A DNA stretch of 21,128 nt, from assembly GCA_003517965.1 (NCBI GenBank), contig DOZO01000021.1, positions 27,548-48,675 on the forward strand, written 5' to 3'. Numbering within the stretch: position 1 is the stretch's first letter; each line of letters starts with the position of its first letter. Shown here piece after piece: positions 8,774 through 15,904 of the stretch. A program made the translations under genes and the position numbers. This stretch comes from Desulfobulbaceae bacterium (lineage in GTDB: Bacteria; Desulfobacterota; Desulfobulbia; Desulfobulbales; Desulfurivibrionaceae). The notes below the pieces were generated by a model, which ran no database searches, was not told the origin of the DNA, and was given only the letters and a program-made list of their open reading frames with translations.

Positions 8774-9694
8774 TCAGCAACTTGTTGCTCCGCTCAAGAG
8801 GATACCCTCCAGCAATCCGGCATTGCTCACCAGCATAGAGATTGCCAGCGCTTGTTGCAACTCTTGCAAGAGTACCGCTCCAGCCACGATAATTTCCCCG
8901 CGCCTGTCGGTCAGGCAGGTGAGGGCGTTGCGTTTCTCGGGGGCAAGGGAGGTAAGCCAAGTGACAAGGCGGTGCAACTCTGCCTGACTCAAATGGTAAT
9001 TCTGTACCTGCTGGGCATCATAGCGGTTTAGTCCCAGGGCGAGAGCGGCCAGACTGGTTGCGGTCCCTCCGGAAGCTATCAGCGATAAGTCTGGCCTGAG
9101 CCTCTCTCCCTTTGTGATACGTTGAAGAGCCGGGGCCAAGATCGCCCTGATCTTTTCGCGCATGGCCTCATGATTCATCCCGAACTCCTCGGTTAATCCT
9201 ACCGCGCCCAAGGGCAGGCTTATCGCCCAGGTATCACTTTCGGCGGTGGCCTGGATAATAAGCTCAGAGCTGCCTCCGCCTACATCTACCAAGAATAGCG
9301 GGTAACGGCGCTTTTCTCCTGGCAGAGCGGAAAGAACTCCTAATAGAGCAAGATGGGCTTCTTCTTCGCCGGAAAGTACTTCTATTGAAAGTCCGGTTAG
9401 GGCCTCGGCCTGCTGGAGAAAGGCTTGGCTGTTGCTGGCTTTTCGCACGGCATGGGTGGCGCAGGCTCGCACGCTGTGCATTGGGTAAGCTGCCATTTTT
9501 TCGGCAAAACGGATTAGGGCAGCTTCAGCCCTTAGCAGGGCCGCAGGGGCAAGCAAACCGGTAAGCTCAAGATCTTCGCCCAGGCGGACTGTGGTCAAAT
9601 CATGGGCCAGTGGGAGCAGGCAGCCATTGTGTATCTCAGCTACCAGTAAACGGAAACTATTGGTTCCGATATCTATGCCGCAGGCTATTGTCAT
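8774..9694 (-). CDS. Ppx/GppA family phosphatase
   Basis: A member of the ASKHA-fold Ppx/GppA family, whose members hydrolyse inorganic polyphosphate and/or pppGpp. The 306-residue protein has the phosphate-1 motif (GIDIGTNSFRLLVAE, near the N-terminus), the conserved CATHAVRKA and LSGEEEA stretches, the second phosphate loop VDVGGGSSEL, and SGGTATSLAA. It contains only the two catalytic ASKHA subdomains; the longer C-terminal HD-like region of E. coli Ppx and GppA is absent, as in many short bacterial homologues. Whether polyphosphate or pppGpp is preferred cannot be decided from sequence. The ATG start at 9692-9694 has an in-frame stop 15 nt upstream and no clear ribosome site. It lies upstream of guaB on the same strand and is divergent from the YciO-type gene. 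Confidence 0.88.
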   Translation of the reverse strand: MTIACGIDIGTNSFRLLVAEIHNGCLLPLAHDLTTVRLGEDLELTGLLAPAALLRAEAALIRFAEKMAAYPMHSVRACATHAVRKASNSQAFLQQAEALTGLSIEVLSGEEEAHLALLGVLSALPGEKRRYPLFLVDVGGGSSELIIQATAESDTWAISLPLGAVGLTEEFGMNHEAMREKIRAILAPALQRITKGERLRPDLSLIASGGTATSLAALALGLNRYDAQQVQNYHLSQAELHRLVTWLTSLAPEKRNALTCLTDRRGEIIVAGAVLLQELQQALAISMLVSNAGLLEGILLSGATSC

Positions 9695-9720
9695 GGCCGT
9701 GTGCTGTCACCGCTTCGCTG

Positions 9721-9749
9721 TTGCCTTTTGCCGGGGTGTGCCGTACAAT
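9721..9749 (+). promoter_or_regulatory. Candidate sigma-70 promoter of the YciO-type gene
   Basis: TTGCCT (9721-9726) and TACAAT (9744-9749, five of six matches) with exactly 17 nt between them. Transcription would begin near 9756, giving a leader of about 115 nt that contains the partial dispersed repeat and a hairpin before the GTG start. Confidence 0.5.
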
Positions 9750-9788
9750 ATGTGGCGCATCAAATCTCAAAGAGAGCTCTGGTGAAGT

Positions 9789-9804
9789 GGCATAAGGAGC
9801 CGTA
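9789..9804 (+). repeat. Dispersed repeat, partial copy C (core only)
   Basis: An exact copy of the 16-nt core GGCATAAGGAGCCGTA in the leader of the YciO-type gene. A GCCGT lies 49 nt upstream, roughly where the first arm would be, but the closing ACGGCTCCT arm is missing. It appears to be a decayed or half element. Confidence 0.7.
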
Positions 9805-9805
9805 G

Positions 9806-9839
9806 CTGGTTTATCTGTAAGCCCTTACGTTTTTACCAG
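9806..9839 (+). other. Hairpin in the leader of the YciO-type gene
   Basis: Outer arms CTGGT (9806-9810) and ACCAG (9835-9839) enclose inner arms GTAA and TTAC (about 9817-9828). The structure would lie 32 nt upstream of the GTG start in the predicted leader. No downstream U-run follows, so it is not a simple terminator. Confidence 0.4.
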
Positions 9840-9870
9840 TCAATCCCGCATCTCACAAAAGGATCATCGC

Positions 9871-10479
9871 GTGATACTTGCCATCAATCCAGACAACCCT
9901 CAGACCCGCTTGATCCAACAGGCAGCGGAGGCTCTGCGTAAAGGTGCGGTGATCTGTTACCCCACCGACACAGTTTACGGGATCGGTTGCGACATGTTTA
10001 ATCAGAAGGCAATCAAGCGGATCCATCAAATAAAAAAGAGACCGATACACCAGCCTTTCAGCTTTATGTGCTCAAGCCTCAAAAACGTCAGCACCTATTG
10101 CCATGTTTCCAATATGAGCTACAGAATCATGAAAAAAGATTTACCCGGACCCTACACCTTTATTTTGCAGGCAGCCAAGCTGGTGCCGAAAATCATGCTC
10201 AGCCGACAAAAAACCGTGGGGATCAGGGTGCCGGACAACGCCATCTGTCTGGCGCTTATCGAAGCGTTGGGTAATCCGATGCTCAATACCAGCGCCATTT
10301 ATAATCCAGATGATCCGCCCATGAGCGAGGCCTTCGAAATAGAGGCTCAGTTCGGTCGCCTGGTGGATATCATCATCGACGGTGGCACGGTATATCCAGA
10401 GCCGTCATCCGTGGTCTCGCTCATTGGCGATATGCCGGAGGTATTACGACAGGGCAAAGGTGAAACCAGCCATTTGTAA
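9871..10479 (+). CDS. yciO: YciO-type Sua5/YrdC family protein (threonylcarbamoyl-AMP synthase-like)
   Basis: The family makes threonylcarbamoyl-AMP from threonine, bicarbonate and ATP for the t6A modification of tRNA; the YciO branch is less well characterised. In the 202-residue protein I see the opening YPTDTVYGIGCD, the basic IKKRP segment with QPFSFMCSSLKN, the core LPGPYTFIL, the KTVGIRVPDN stretch and the NTSA motif. End-to-end length and order match E. coli YciO, and there is no extra Sua5 C-terminal domain. Start is GTG at 9871-9873, with AAAAGGA 7 nt upstream. A sigma-70 type promoter lies about 120 nt upstream, which leaves a long leader containing a partial repeat and a hairpin. 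It converges on the IHF-beta/HU gene. Confidence 0.85.
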   Translation: MILAINPDNPQTRLIQQAAEALRKGAVICYPTDTVYGIGCDMFNQKAIKRIHQIKKRPIHQPFSFMCSSLKNVSTYCHVSNMSYRIMKKDLPGPYTFILQAAKLVPKIMLSRQKTVGIRVPDNAICLALIEALGNPMLNTSAIYNPDDPPMSEAFEIEAQFGRLVDIIIDGGTVYPEPSSVVSLIGDMPEVLRQGKGETSHL

Positions 10480-10554
10480 TCCATTTTTGTAACTATCCAG
10501 CTCAAAGCCGGAAAGGTACTCATTTTTTGGGAACGTTTAAGGACTGACTTTTGC

Positions 10555-10842
10555 TTATTTCCCGTTTTGGATTAAGGCGTCTTTTAATGATTTGCTCATG
10601 GTGAAGTGCAGATTCTTGCGAGAAGTAATCTTCATTACCTTGCCGGTTCTGGGGTTTTTGGTTGTTCTCGCCTTGCGCTGGCGTACCGAAAAACTGCCAA
10701 AGCCGCGGATCTCGACGCGTCGGTCTTCGGCCAGGGCCTCTATTATGGTGTCCAGCATGATATCAACGGCCTGGCCCACATCTTTTTTCAGATATGCGCC
10801 CATTTCCTCAGCCACCGCATTTACCAAATCACGTTTCAACAT
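10555..10842 (-). CDS. ihfB: HU/IHF family DNA-binding protein, IHF-beta-like
   Basis: A small nucleoid-associated protein that bends DNA as a dimer. The 95-residue sequence has the family signature RRVEIRGFGSFSVRQRKA followed by the arm region KNPRTGKVM, and a helical N-terminus (LKRDLVNAVAEEM). Placement right after rpsA and sppA mirrors the rpsA-ihfB neighbourhood of many proteobacteria and favours IHF-beta over HU, although sequence alone cannot fully separate them. The frame is open to ATG 10878, but that codon lies inside sppA. ATG 10840-10842 gives the standard length and has AGGAG about 11 nt upstream, within the sppA stop region. The gap from the sppA stop is 14 nt, so the two are probably co-transcribed. 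Confidence 0.88.
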   Translation of the reverse strand: MLKRDLVNAVAEEMGAYLKKDVGQAVDIMLDTIIEALAEDRRVEIRGFGSFSVRQRKARTTKNPRTGKVMKITSRKNLHFTMSKSLKDALIQNGK

Positions 10843-10856
10843 TGTTTGATACACTC

Positions 10857-11777
10857 CTATCGCAAGGTCCCTGTCCATTCATAGGCCAGAATCGGACCAG
10901 ATAATCCTGTTTGCTGTAACAGCGATTCACTTTTCCCCCCGGTTATAAGGCGCAGGAAGGAAAAATCTTTTTCTTGGGGATAAATAAGTTCAGGCATCTT
11001 TTCGATCTTCACCCCTGCCAGGTCTGCGGCCAGCATGACCGCATCGCTAAAATTGCCTAATTGATCAACCAGGCCGTATTCCTTGGCCTGCTGTCCGGAA
11101 AAAATACGGCCATCGGCAATCTTCCTCACCTCCGCTTTCGGCAGGGAGCGACTTTCCGAAACGGCCTGGACAAATTGACTCTGAACGACATTGATCATGC
11201 CCTGGAGCATCAGCCGTTCTTCGTCGGTCATGGGTCTGGAGGCAGAACCAATATCTTTCAGCCTGCCGCTTTTTACCACTTCATTTTTGTAGCCTATCTT
11301 TTCAAACAGGCCTTCAAGATTGGCAAATTTCAGGATCACCCCCATGCTGCCGGTCAGGGTGCCAGGGTTGGCGACAATCTTGCTGGCACCCAGAGAAACA
11401 TACAAACCGCCAGAGGCCGCCACCGAACCCATGGAGGCGACTACCGGCTTGATCCTGCTGGTTCGTTTGACCTCGTCATAGATCTCCTGAGATGCGCCCA
11501 CTGCCCCCCCTGGGCTGTCAATCCTCAGAACAATGGCCTTGACTTTGGGCTCTTGGCGAAAGGCTACCAGATGTTCGATGATCTCCTCTGATTCGAGGAT
11601 GACCCCTTTGACCTCAATAACCCCTATCCCTTCTTTAAGGAAAAGTTCGGATCGAGACGGGCTACTTAGGCTGACAACAAAAAAGGTTATTCCGCCCCAG
11701 AAAAACAGCATGATAGCCCCCAGGATCAATAATCCTGTAAGTACCGGATGTTTGTGGCGAAATAACCCTTGTGGCAT
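10857..11777 (-). CDS. sppA: Signal peptide peptidase SppA, short single-domain form
   Basis: A membrane-anchored serine/lysine protease that degrades cleaved signal peptides. The 306-residue protein has an N-terminal transmembrane anchor (about residues 12-37). A ClpP/crotonase-like domain follows, with IDSPGG (87-91) and nucleophile S122 in ASGGLY. The general base is probably K174 in GRLKDIG, 52 residues after the serine; as I recall, B. subtilis SppA has the same spacing. It is the half-length form, unlike the duplicated form of about 600 residues in E. coli. Start ATG 11775-11777 has GGA 6 nt upstream. It lies between rpsA (upstream, with a palindrome/terminator in between) and the ihfB-like gene (14 nt downstream). 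Confidence 0.93.
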   Translation of the reverse strand: MPQGLFRHKHPVLTGLLILGAIMLFFWGGITFFVVSLSSPSRSELFLKEGIGVIEVKGVILESEEIIEHLVAFRQEPKVKAIVLRIDSPGGAVGASQEIYDEVKRTSRIKPVVASMGSVAASGGLYVSLGASKIVANPGTLTGSMGVILKFANLEGLFEKIGYKNEVVKSGRLKDIGSASRPMTDEERLMLQGMINVVQSQFVQAVSESRSLPKAEVRKIADGRIFSGQQAKEYGLVDQLGNFSDAVMLAADLAGVKIEKMPELIYPQEKDFSFLRLITGGKSESLLQQTGLSGPILAYEWTGTLR

Positions 11778-11802
11778 GACAAATCCAGAATAAAAAATTA
11801 CG

Positions 11803-11828
11803 TAGGGGCACGGTATGCCGTGTCCCTA
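11803..11828 (-). terminator. Palindrome between rpsA and sppA, possible terminator or attenuator
   Basis: Arms 11803-11813 and 11818-11828 form an 11-bp stem with a 4-nt loop, perfect apart from one position (G-U read on the plus strand, A-C on the minus strand). Read on the minus strand it lies 28 nt past the rpsA stop and is followed by TAATTTTTTA after 2 nt. A second short inverted pair (TCCCT / AGGGA, 11823-11835) overlaps it and allows an alternative fold. It may also be a copy of a dispersed GTAGGGG-type palindrome. Confidence 0.6.
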
Positions 11829-11856
11829 ATAGGGATTAAACATTACCCAATTACAT

Positions 11857-13575
11857 CTATTCCTGGGCTTTATTCTCCATCTCTTCCTTCAAAAGATCGC
11901 CAATGGTGGTTGGACCACTCTTGGTCTGTTTCTGCTTGAACTCCTCGTAATTGCCCTCGCCGGAATCATCGGTCAGCGCTTTGATGGAGAGACCGATTTT
12001 GCGGTCCTTGACAGAAACATTGATTACTTTGGCCTCTACTGGATCACCGGCATTGTACAAGCCTACCGGGGTGGTAACTTTTTCTTTGCTGATCTCGGAA
12101 ACATGAATCAGACCTTCAATGCCTTCTTCAATTTCTACAAAAATACCAAATTCGGTGACATTGGTAATCTTGCCCTGCACTGTGCTGCCCACCGCATATT
12201 TCTCGATGGCTATCTGCCAGGGGTCTGGCTCCATCTGCTTGACTCCAAGCGAAAACCGCTCGTTCTCGCGGTCGATCTTGAGTACCACGGCCTGGATGGT
12301 TTCCCCCTTGGCATATTTCTCTGAGGGGTGCTTGATCCGTTCGGTCCAGGACAGGTCGGAAACATGGATCAATCCGTCAATCCCTTCCTCGATGCCGATA
12401 AACACTCCAAAATCGGTGATGTTTTTGATCTTGCCTTCGATAATGGAGCCGGCCGGATAATTTTCACTGACCAGATCCCAGGGGTTAGGCTGCAACTGTT
12501 TCATGCCGAGAGAGATGCGCTTGGCATCCACGTCGATATTGAGGACGACCACCTCGGCCTCTTCCCCTACGCCGACAATCTTGGATGGATGCCGGGTCTT
12601 TTTTGACCAGGACATCTCGGAAACATGGATCAGGCCCTCAACGCCCTCTTCCAGTTCAGCGAACACCCCGTAGTCGGTGATGCTGACCACCTTGCCCATG
12701 GCCTTGGCGCCGATGGGGTAGCGTTCCTGCACGGTTGACCAAGGATCTTCCTTGAGCTGCTTGACGCCAAGGGAAACCTTGTCATTCTCGCGGTCGTATT
12801 TGAGAATCTTGACCTGCACATCCTCGCCCACCTTGAAAAGTTTGGAGGGATGGGAAACCCGGCCCCAGGAGAGATCGGTGATGTGGCAGAGACCGTCCAT
12901 GCCGCCCAGGTCGATGAACACCCCGTAATCGGTGATATTGGTAATGGTACCCGTAACCACCTGGCCTTCCACCAGGTTGGACTGCATATCTTCCCGAAGT
13001 TTTTTGCGTTCGTCTTCGAGGATGGCGCGGCGGGAGATTACCACATTGTTGCGCTTGCGGTTATATTTGAGCACTTTGAAATCAAAGGTCTGGCCGATGA
13101 GGTTGTCCAGATCTTTGACCGGTCTCAGATCGATTTGAGAATAAGGCAGGAAGGCAGGTACGCCGATATCGACAGAAAGGCCACCCTTGACCCGATTGTC
13201 AATTCGACCGGAAATGGTGCCGTCCGCTTCCTGGATCTTGGCGATATCTTCCCAGACCTTGATACCGATGGCTTTTTCGCGCGAGAGTTTCAGGCCGCCT
13301 TCGGCCTCTCGTTTCTCTACCAGGACATCAAATACATCGCCTACCTTGATGTTGATTTCGCCATTTTCGTTTTTGAATTCGGAGCAGTGGATCTCACTTT
13401 CCGACTTGTCGCCGATATCTACAACGACATAATCGTTGACCAGGGCGATAACGGTGCCGGATACGACTTCACCCACCTCCGCCACCTTTTGACTTTCCTC
13501 AAAAAGTTGAGCAAAGCTCATTTCCCCTGCATTGACATCGGACTTCGTTGTGGTTGCTGTTGTGCTTTTTGCCAT
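11857..13575 (-). CDS. rpsA: 30S ribosomal protein S1
   Basis: S1 brings mRNA to the 30S subunit and unwinds structured leaders. The 572-residue protein carries six S1/OB repeats, at about 36-100, 121-185, 206-276, 293-361, 378-448 and 465-535. Repeats 3-6 show the strong signature ITDYGVFIDLGG / EEGIEGLIHVSE followed by KVSLGVKQL-type ends, while the first two are more divergent, as usual for ribosome-binding repeats. The number of repeats and the length match proteobacterial S1. Start ATG 13573-13575 has a strong AAAGGAGG site. A candidate promoter lies 31-59 nt upstream. It is followed by a palindrome that may attenuate or terminate before sppA. Confidence 0.97.
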   Translation of the reverse strand: MAKSTTATTTKSDVNAGEMSFAQLFEESQKVAEVGEVVSGTVIALVNDYVVVDIGDKSESEIHCSEFKNENGEINIKVGDVFDVLVEKREAEGGLKLSREKAIGIKVWEDIAKIQEADGTISGRIDNRVKGGLSVDIGVPAFLPYSQIDLRPVKDLDNLIGQTFDFKVLKYNRKRNNVVISRRAILEDERKKLREDMQSNLVEGQVVTGTITNITDYGVFIDLGGMDGLCHITDLSWGRVSHPSKLFKVGEDVQVKILKYDRENDKVSLGVKQLKEDPWSTVQERYPIGAKAMGKVVSITDYGVFAELEEGVEGLIHVSEMSWSKKTRHPSKIVGVGEEAEVVVLNIDVDAKRISLGMKQLQPNPWDLVSENYPAGSIIEGKIKNITDFGVFIGIEEGIDGLIHVSDLSWTERIKHPSEKYAKGETIQAVVLKIDRENERFSLGVKQMEPDPWQIAIEKYAVGSTVQGKITNVTEFGIFVEIEEGIEGLIHVSEISKEKVTTPVGLYNAGDPVEAKVINVSVKDRKIGLSIKALTDDSGEGNYEEFKQKQTKSGPTTIGDLLKEEMENKAQE

Positions 13576-13605
13576 AGAAACAATCCTCCTTTGATAGATC
13601 GAGCC

Positions 13606-13634
13606 TATATACCAGAGAATATGGGCAAATACAA
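13606..13634 (-). promoter_or_regulatory. Candidate sigma-70 promoter of rpsA
   Basis: On the minus strand, TTGTAT (13629-13634) and TATATA (13606-13611) with a 17-nt spacer, four of six matches each. The -10 lies 31 nt upstream of the rpsA ATG, which would give a short leader with the AAAGGAGG site. Confidence 0.5.
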
Positions 13635-13769
13635 ACTTTTTATCTGTTGGCTGGGGAACAGGCGCAGCCGGAAAATATGGTTATCAGCCTTGGCAAAAAA
13701 ATCAGGCATAACCATTTGAAAACAAATAAAATTCAGGCAATCAACAGAAGGGAACTGGAGGTGTGGTTT

Positions 13770-13786
13770 GCCAGGAAACTCCTGGC
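13770..13786. other. Short perfect hairpin after the receiver-GGDEF gene
   Basis: GCCAGGA (13770-13776), a 3-nt loop and TCCTGGC (13780-13786) make a perfect 7-bp stem about 28 nt past the receiver-GGDEF stop codon. No U-run follows on the minus strand, so it is not a standard terminator. It could protect the 3' end or be incidental. Confidence 0.4.
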
Positions 13787-13813
13787 TGGCGGTTATTTTA
13801 TAACGGTTCCTGA

Positions 13814-14752
13814 TTATTCAGGATATGACATGGAGGAGTCGGCAATCGCCAGATTGCCTCCCTGCGCCTTGCCGGCATAAAGCGCCTTGTCGGCACGGGC
13901 CACCAGATCGGCGATATCCTCTGCCCAGGAAAAACCTGGGTGCCTAAGGAATTTGGCCAGACCGATGCTGAGACTGGTTGGGGCATAGCGGGGTTCCTGA
14001 CGGTATCGCTCCTGGATGCGGTCGGCAATCTGGCTGGCCTGGTCGACGGTGGCGTATGGAATTATTATGGCGAACTCGTCGCCGCCGAACCGGAAACACC
14101 AGTCCACTTTCTCTCTGGTGTAATGCATGAAGATTTTCCCTATCTCATGCAGAAGCCGGTCTCCGGTCTGATGCCCATACTGATCGTTGTATGTCTTGAA
14201 CCGGTCCACATCGATGAGGGCGAGAAAAACTGGATATCCTTGCCGATGGGCACGCGGTATCTCCTCCTGTAGTTTCAGCTCAAAATAACGACGATTATAC
14301 AGTTCGGTGAGCATGTCGCACATAGAGAGGTGTTCGAGTTTTCTGATCAGAGTTTGCTCGCGGATGACCCTGTTTATCTTGGCCTCAAGCTCATCTATGC
14401 CGAAGGGTTTGGTGATAAAATCGCTGGCTCCGGCCCGGATAACATCGGTATAGCCATGGAGCTCGGCATGGCCGGTGATAACAATAACCTCGATCAGGGG
14501 ATATTCCTCTTTGATATGCTTCAGGAGTTCCATACCGTCACACCGCGGCATGGTCAGGTCGGTGAGAACCAGGGTAAACTCACTCTGCTTGAGCCTGGCT
14601 TTTGCCTCTTCGCCATCTAAGGCCGTTTCAAAGTCGTGACCCAGCTCGACCATGGCACTCTTAAGCAGATCGAGGACGATAATCTCGTCATCCACCAGCA
14701 GGATACGGGTATTAATTTGAGGCGGTAGCTCGTTGGTAAGCAAAATAATCAC
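13814..14752 (-). CDS. Response regulator with receiver and GGDEF (diguanylate cyclase) domains
   Basis: A PleD/WspR-like regulator expected to make cyclic di-GMP when phosphorylated. The receiver (about 14-132) has D21-D22, phospho-acceptor D65 (VLTDLTMP), T93 and K115 (FITKPF). The GGDEF domain (about 140-305) has the intact active-site loop RFGGDEFA at 221-228 and the substrate-binding DVDRFKTYND. The allosteric I-site RxxD five residues before GGDEF is not intact: that position reads EKVD. The frame is open to 14860, but the additional N-terminus sits wholly within the NUDIX gene. GTG 14750-14752 has AGGA 6 nt upstream and a normal distance to the receiver, so it is preferred; TTG 14743 is an alternative. 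The chosen start overlaps the NUDIX gene by 41 nt. Confidence 0.87.
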   Translation of the reverse strand: MIILLTNELPPQINTRILLVDDEIIVLDLLKSAMVELGHDFETALDGEEAKARLKQSEFTLVLTDLTMPRCDGMELLKHIKEEYPLIEVIVITGHAELHGYTDVIRAGASDFITKPFGIDELEAKINRVIREQTLIRKLEHLSMCDMLTELYNRRYFELKLQEEIPRAHRQGYPVFLALIDVDRFKTYNDQYGHQTGDRLLHEIGKIFMHYTREKVDWCFRFGGDEFAIIIPYATVDQASQIADRIQERYRQEPRYAPTSLSIGLAKFLRHPGFSWAEDIADLVARADKALYAGKAQGGNLAIADSSMSYPE

Positions 14753-15155
14753 CCAGAATCCTTGAATGGTCAAAGGCCAAAGACGGCAGCGATTTTTCGT
14801 GGAATATCGCGACTTCGTCCGCATCATCGCCAGCCACAGGCGTTCCATCTGCCGTGGCAAGAAAAACTGTGCTCACCGTATGCTGCCTGGGATCGCGATC
14901 AGGCGCGGAATAGGTGTGAAACTGACGACCAAGCTGGATAGCGAGCCCGGTTTCCTCCAGAACCTCGCGCACCGCTGCCTGCTCCAGTGATTCTCCGTAA
15001 TCAACAAACCCGCCGGGCAAGGCCCAGGCACAAGGCGGATTTTTTCGCTTTACCAGAACAATGCCCCCGTCCAGGACGATTATGATATCAACTGTCGGCG
15101 TTGGATTGCGATGAGCTGGAATTGCCTGGCCGCAGGTGGAACATGGCCTTACCAT
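14712..15155 (-). CDS. NUDIX hydrolase
   Basis: A nucleoside-diphosphate-X pyrophosphohydrolase of 147 residues; the substrate is not predictable. The Nudix box is complete: G49, E55, then REVLEETGL at 63-71, matching GX5EX7REUXEEXGU, so the metal-binding glutamates are present. An N-terminal CSTC pair (C5, C8) followed by a short basic stretch resembles half of a zinc ribbon, but no second cysteine pair is visible. The frame also offers ATG 15176, but ATG 15153-15155 has AGGAG 5 nt upstream and is preferred. That start overlaps the stop of the HAD gene by 7 nt, and the gene's own 3' end overlaps the receiver-GGDEF start. The three genes therefore look translationally coupled. Confidence 0.88.
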   Translation of the reverse strand: MVRPCSTCGQAIPAHRNPTPTVDIIIVLDGGIVLVKRKNPPCAWALPGGFVDYGESLEQAAVREVLEETGLAIQLGRQFHTYSAPDRDPRQHTVSTVFLATADGTPVAGDDADEVAIFHEKSLPSLAFDHSRILGDYFAYQRATASN

Positions 15156-15736
15156 ACAGGCTCCTTGCCATGACATAAGTTATAGATAGTACGCCAGTCC
15201 TCCACCTCTGGCAGATCATGCTTGCCTTGGTTCCAGGCCTGACGGTAGACAATAGGTTGAATGCCCTTCTCTTGGGCAAGCTGCAGACAGGTCTGGGCGC
15301 GATCATCCACAAAAAAGGACAGACCCATTTCCTTGATGTGGACGGCCTTGTTGTCATGTTCGCCGGTGGCTACCAGGCGCACCCGATCATAAACCTGTGG
15401 GCCCAGTTCTTTTTTCAGCCAGCGGGCGATGGGTGTTTTTTGTGATCTGGCAGTAATAAAGGTTAAAGTTCCATGATCGGCGAATTCGGTCAATACTTGT
15501 CGGGCATGGCGCATGAGCCTCAGGCCGCAGGCTATGGGCTCATCCAGCAGACGAGAAAAAATTTCTTCTACCATGCTCGGGTCAAGATCCAGACAATCTT
15601 CCACCTGAAACTCGGTGATCTCCTCCGGACGTATTTTGGCGCCATACCCGGTTCTGGCCATACGGATAAAGGCCTCCATGGTGTCGGCGACCACGCCGTC
15701 TATGTCAAAACCGATAAGACTTGGATGAATATGCAT
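15149..15736 (-). CDS. HAD-superfamily phosphatase, 5'-nucleotidase (NT5C)-like
   Basis: A haloacid-dehalogenase-fold hydrolase of 195 residues. Motif I is FDIDGVVADT, with nucleophile D11 and acid D13; motif II is the Thr in FITAR (T95); K130 is the likely motif III lysine; and FVDDRA (D144-D145) is motif IV. The cap between motif I and II is short and helical (about 20-85). The pattern recalls the deoxyribonucleotidase (5'(3')) branch, but other small-molecule phosphatases are possible. Start ATG 15734-15736 has AGG 9 nt upstream. It is the first gene of the minus-strand operon with the NUDIX and receiver-GGDEF genes, and is divergent from the nitronate-monooxygenase-like gene. Confidence 0.8.
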   Translation of the reverse strand: MHIHPSLIGFDIDGVVADTMEAFIRMARTGYGAKIRPEEITEFQVEDCLDLDPSMVEEIFSRLLDEPIACGLRLMRHARQVLTEFADHGTLTFITARSQKTPIARWLKKELGPQVYDRVRLVATGEHDNKAVHIKEMGLSFFVDDRAQTCLQLAQEKGIQPIVYRQAWNQGKHDLPEVEDWRTIYNLCHGKEPVW

Positions 15737-15777
15737 GCAGCATTACCTGTTCCGTGTATATATATGTTGCACAGAAT

Positions 15778-15806
15778 AATAAAAATCGGGTACATCTTCC
15801 CGCCAA
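15778..15806 (-). promoter_or_regulatory. Candidate promoter of the HAD-NUDIX-GGDEF operon
   Basis: On the minus strand, TTGGCG (15801-15806) and TTTATT (15778-15783) with a 17-nt spacer, four of six matches each. The position, about 40 nt upstream of the HAD gene start, is reasonable. The call is weak because the region is AT-rich and other pairings exist. Confidence 0.35.
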
Positions 15807-15842
15807 GTGAAACTTTCCAATAAATTTAAACTGGAAACCCGC

Positions 15843-15888
15843 AAAAAAGGCAAAGTTTTTCTCTCCGGCTGCGAAAATAGCCTTTTTT
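15843..15888. other. Inverted repeat in the divergent HAD / NMO-like intergenic region
   Basis: AAAAAAGGC (15843-15851) and GCCTTTTTT (15880-15888) are perfect 9-bp arms with a 28-nt loop. The element lies 17 nt upstream of the -35 of the NMO-like promoter, a position suited to an operator or a weak insulating terminator. Confidence 0.35.
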
Positions 15889-15904
15889 GATCATGCAGGT
15901 TTTC

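Noticed and set aside
8731..8838. Possible 35-codon peptide on the plus strand preceded by GGAGG
   Set aside because: The ribosome-site spacing is only 3 nt, most of the frame is antisense to the 3' end of the Ppx/GppA gene, and the peptide has no recognisable feature.
10480..10554. Possible bidirectional terminator between the convergent YciO-type and IHF-beta genes
   Set aside because: Only a 6-bp stem with a mismatch is visible, and the T-run is about 11 nt away; too weak to call.
12850..13719. Long open frame of 289 codons on the plus strand opposite rpsA
   Set aside because: It is wholly antisense to the first S1 repeats of a certain gene, has no ribosome site and no recognisable domain; the bias of rpsA codons keeps the opposite frame open.
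13787..13812. Sequence resembling the 3' arm of the dispersed repeat (GTTATTTTATAACGGTTCCT)
   Set aside because: It matches about 16 of 20 bases, but the 16-nt core and the other arms are absent upstream, so it is probably chance or too decayed to call.
14753..14860. N-terminal extension of the receiver-GGDEF protein by 36 residues
   Set aside because: It lies entirely inside the NUDIX gene in another frame; GTG 14752 has a proper ribosome site and begins just before the receiver.
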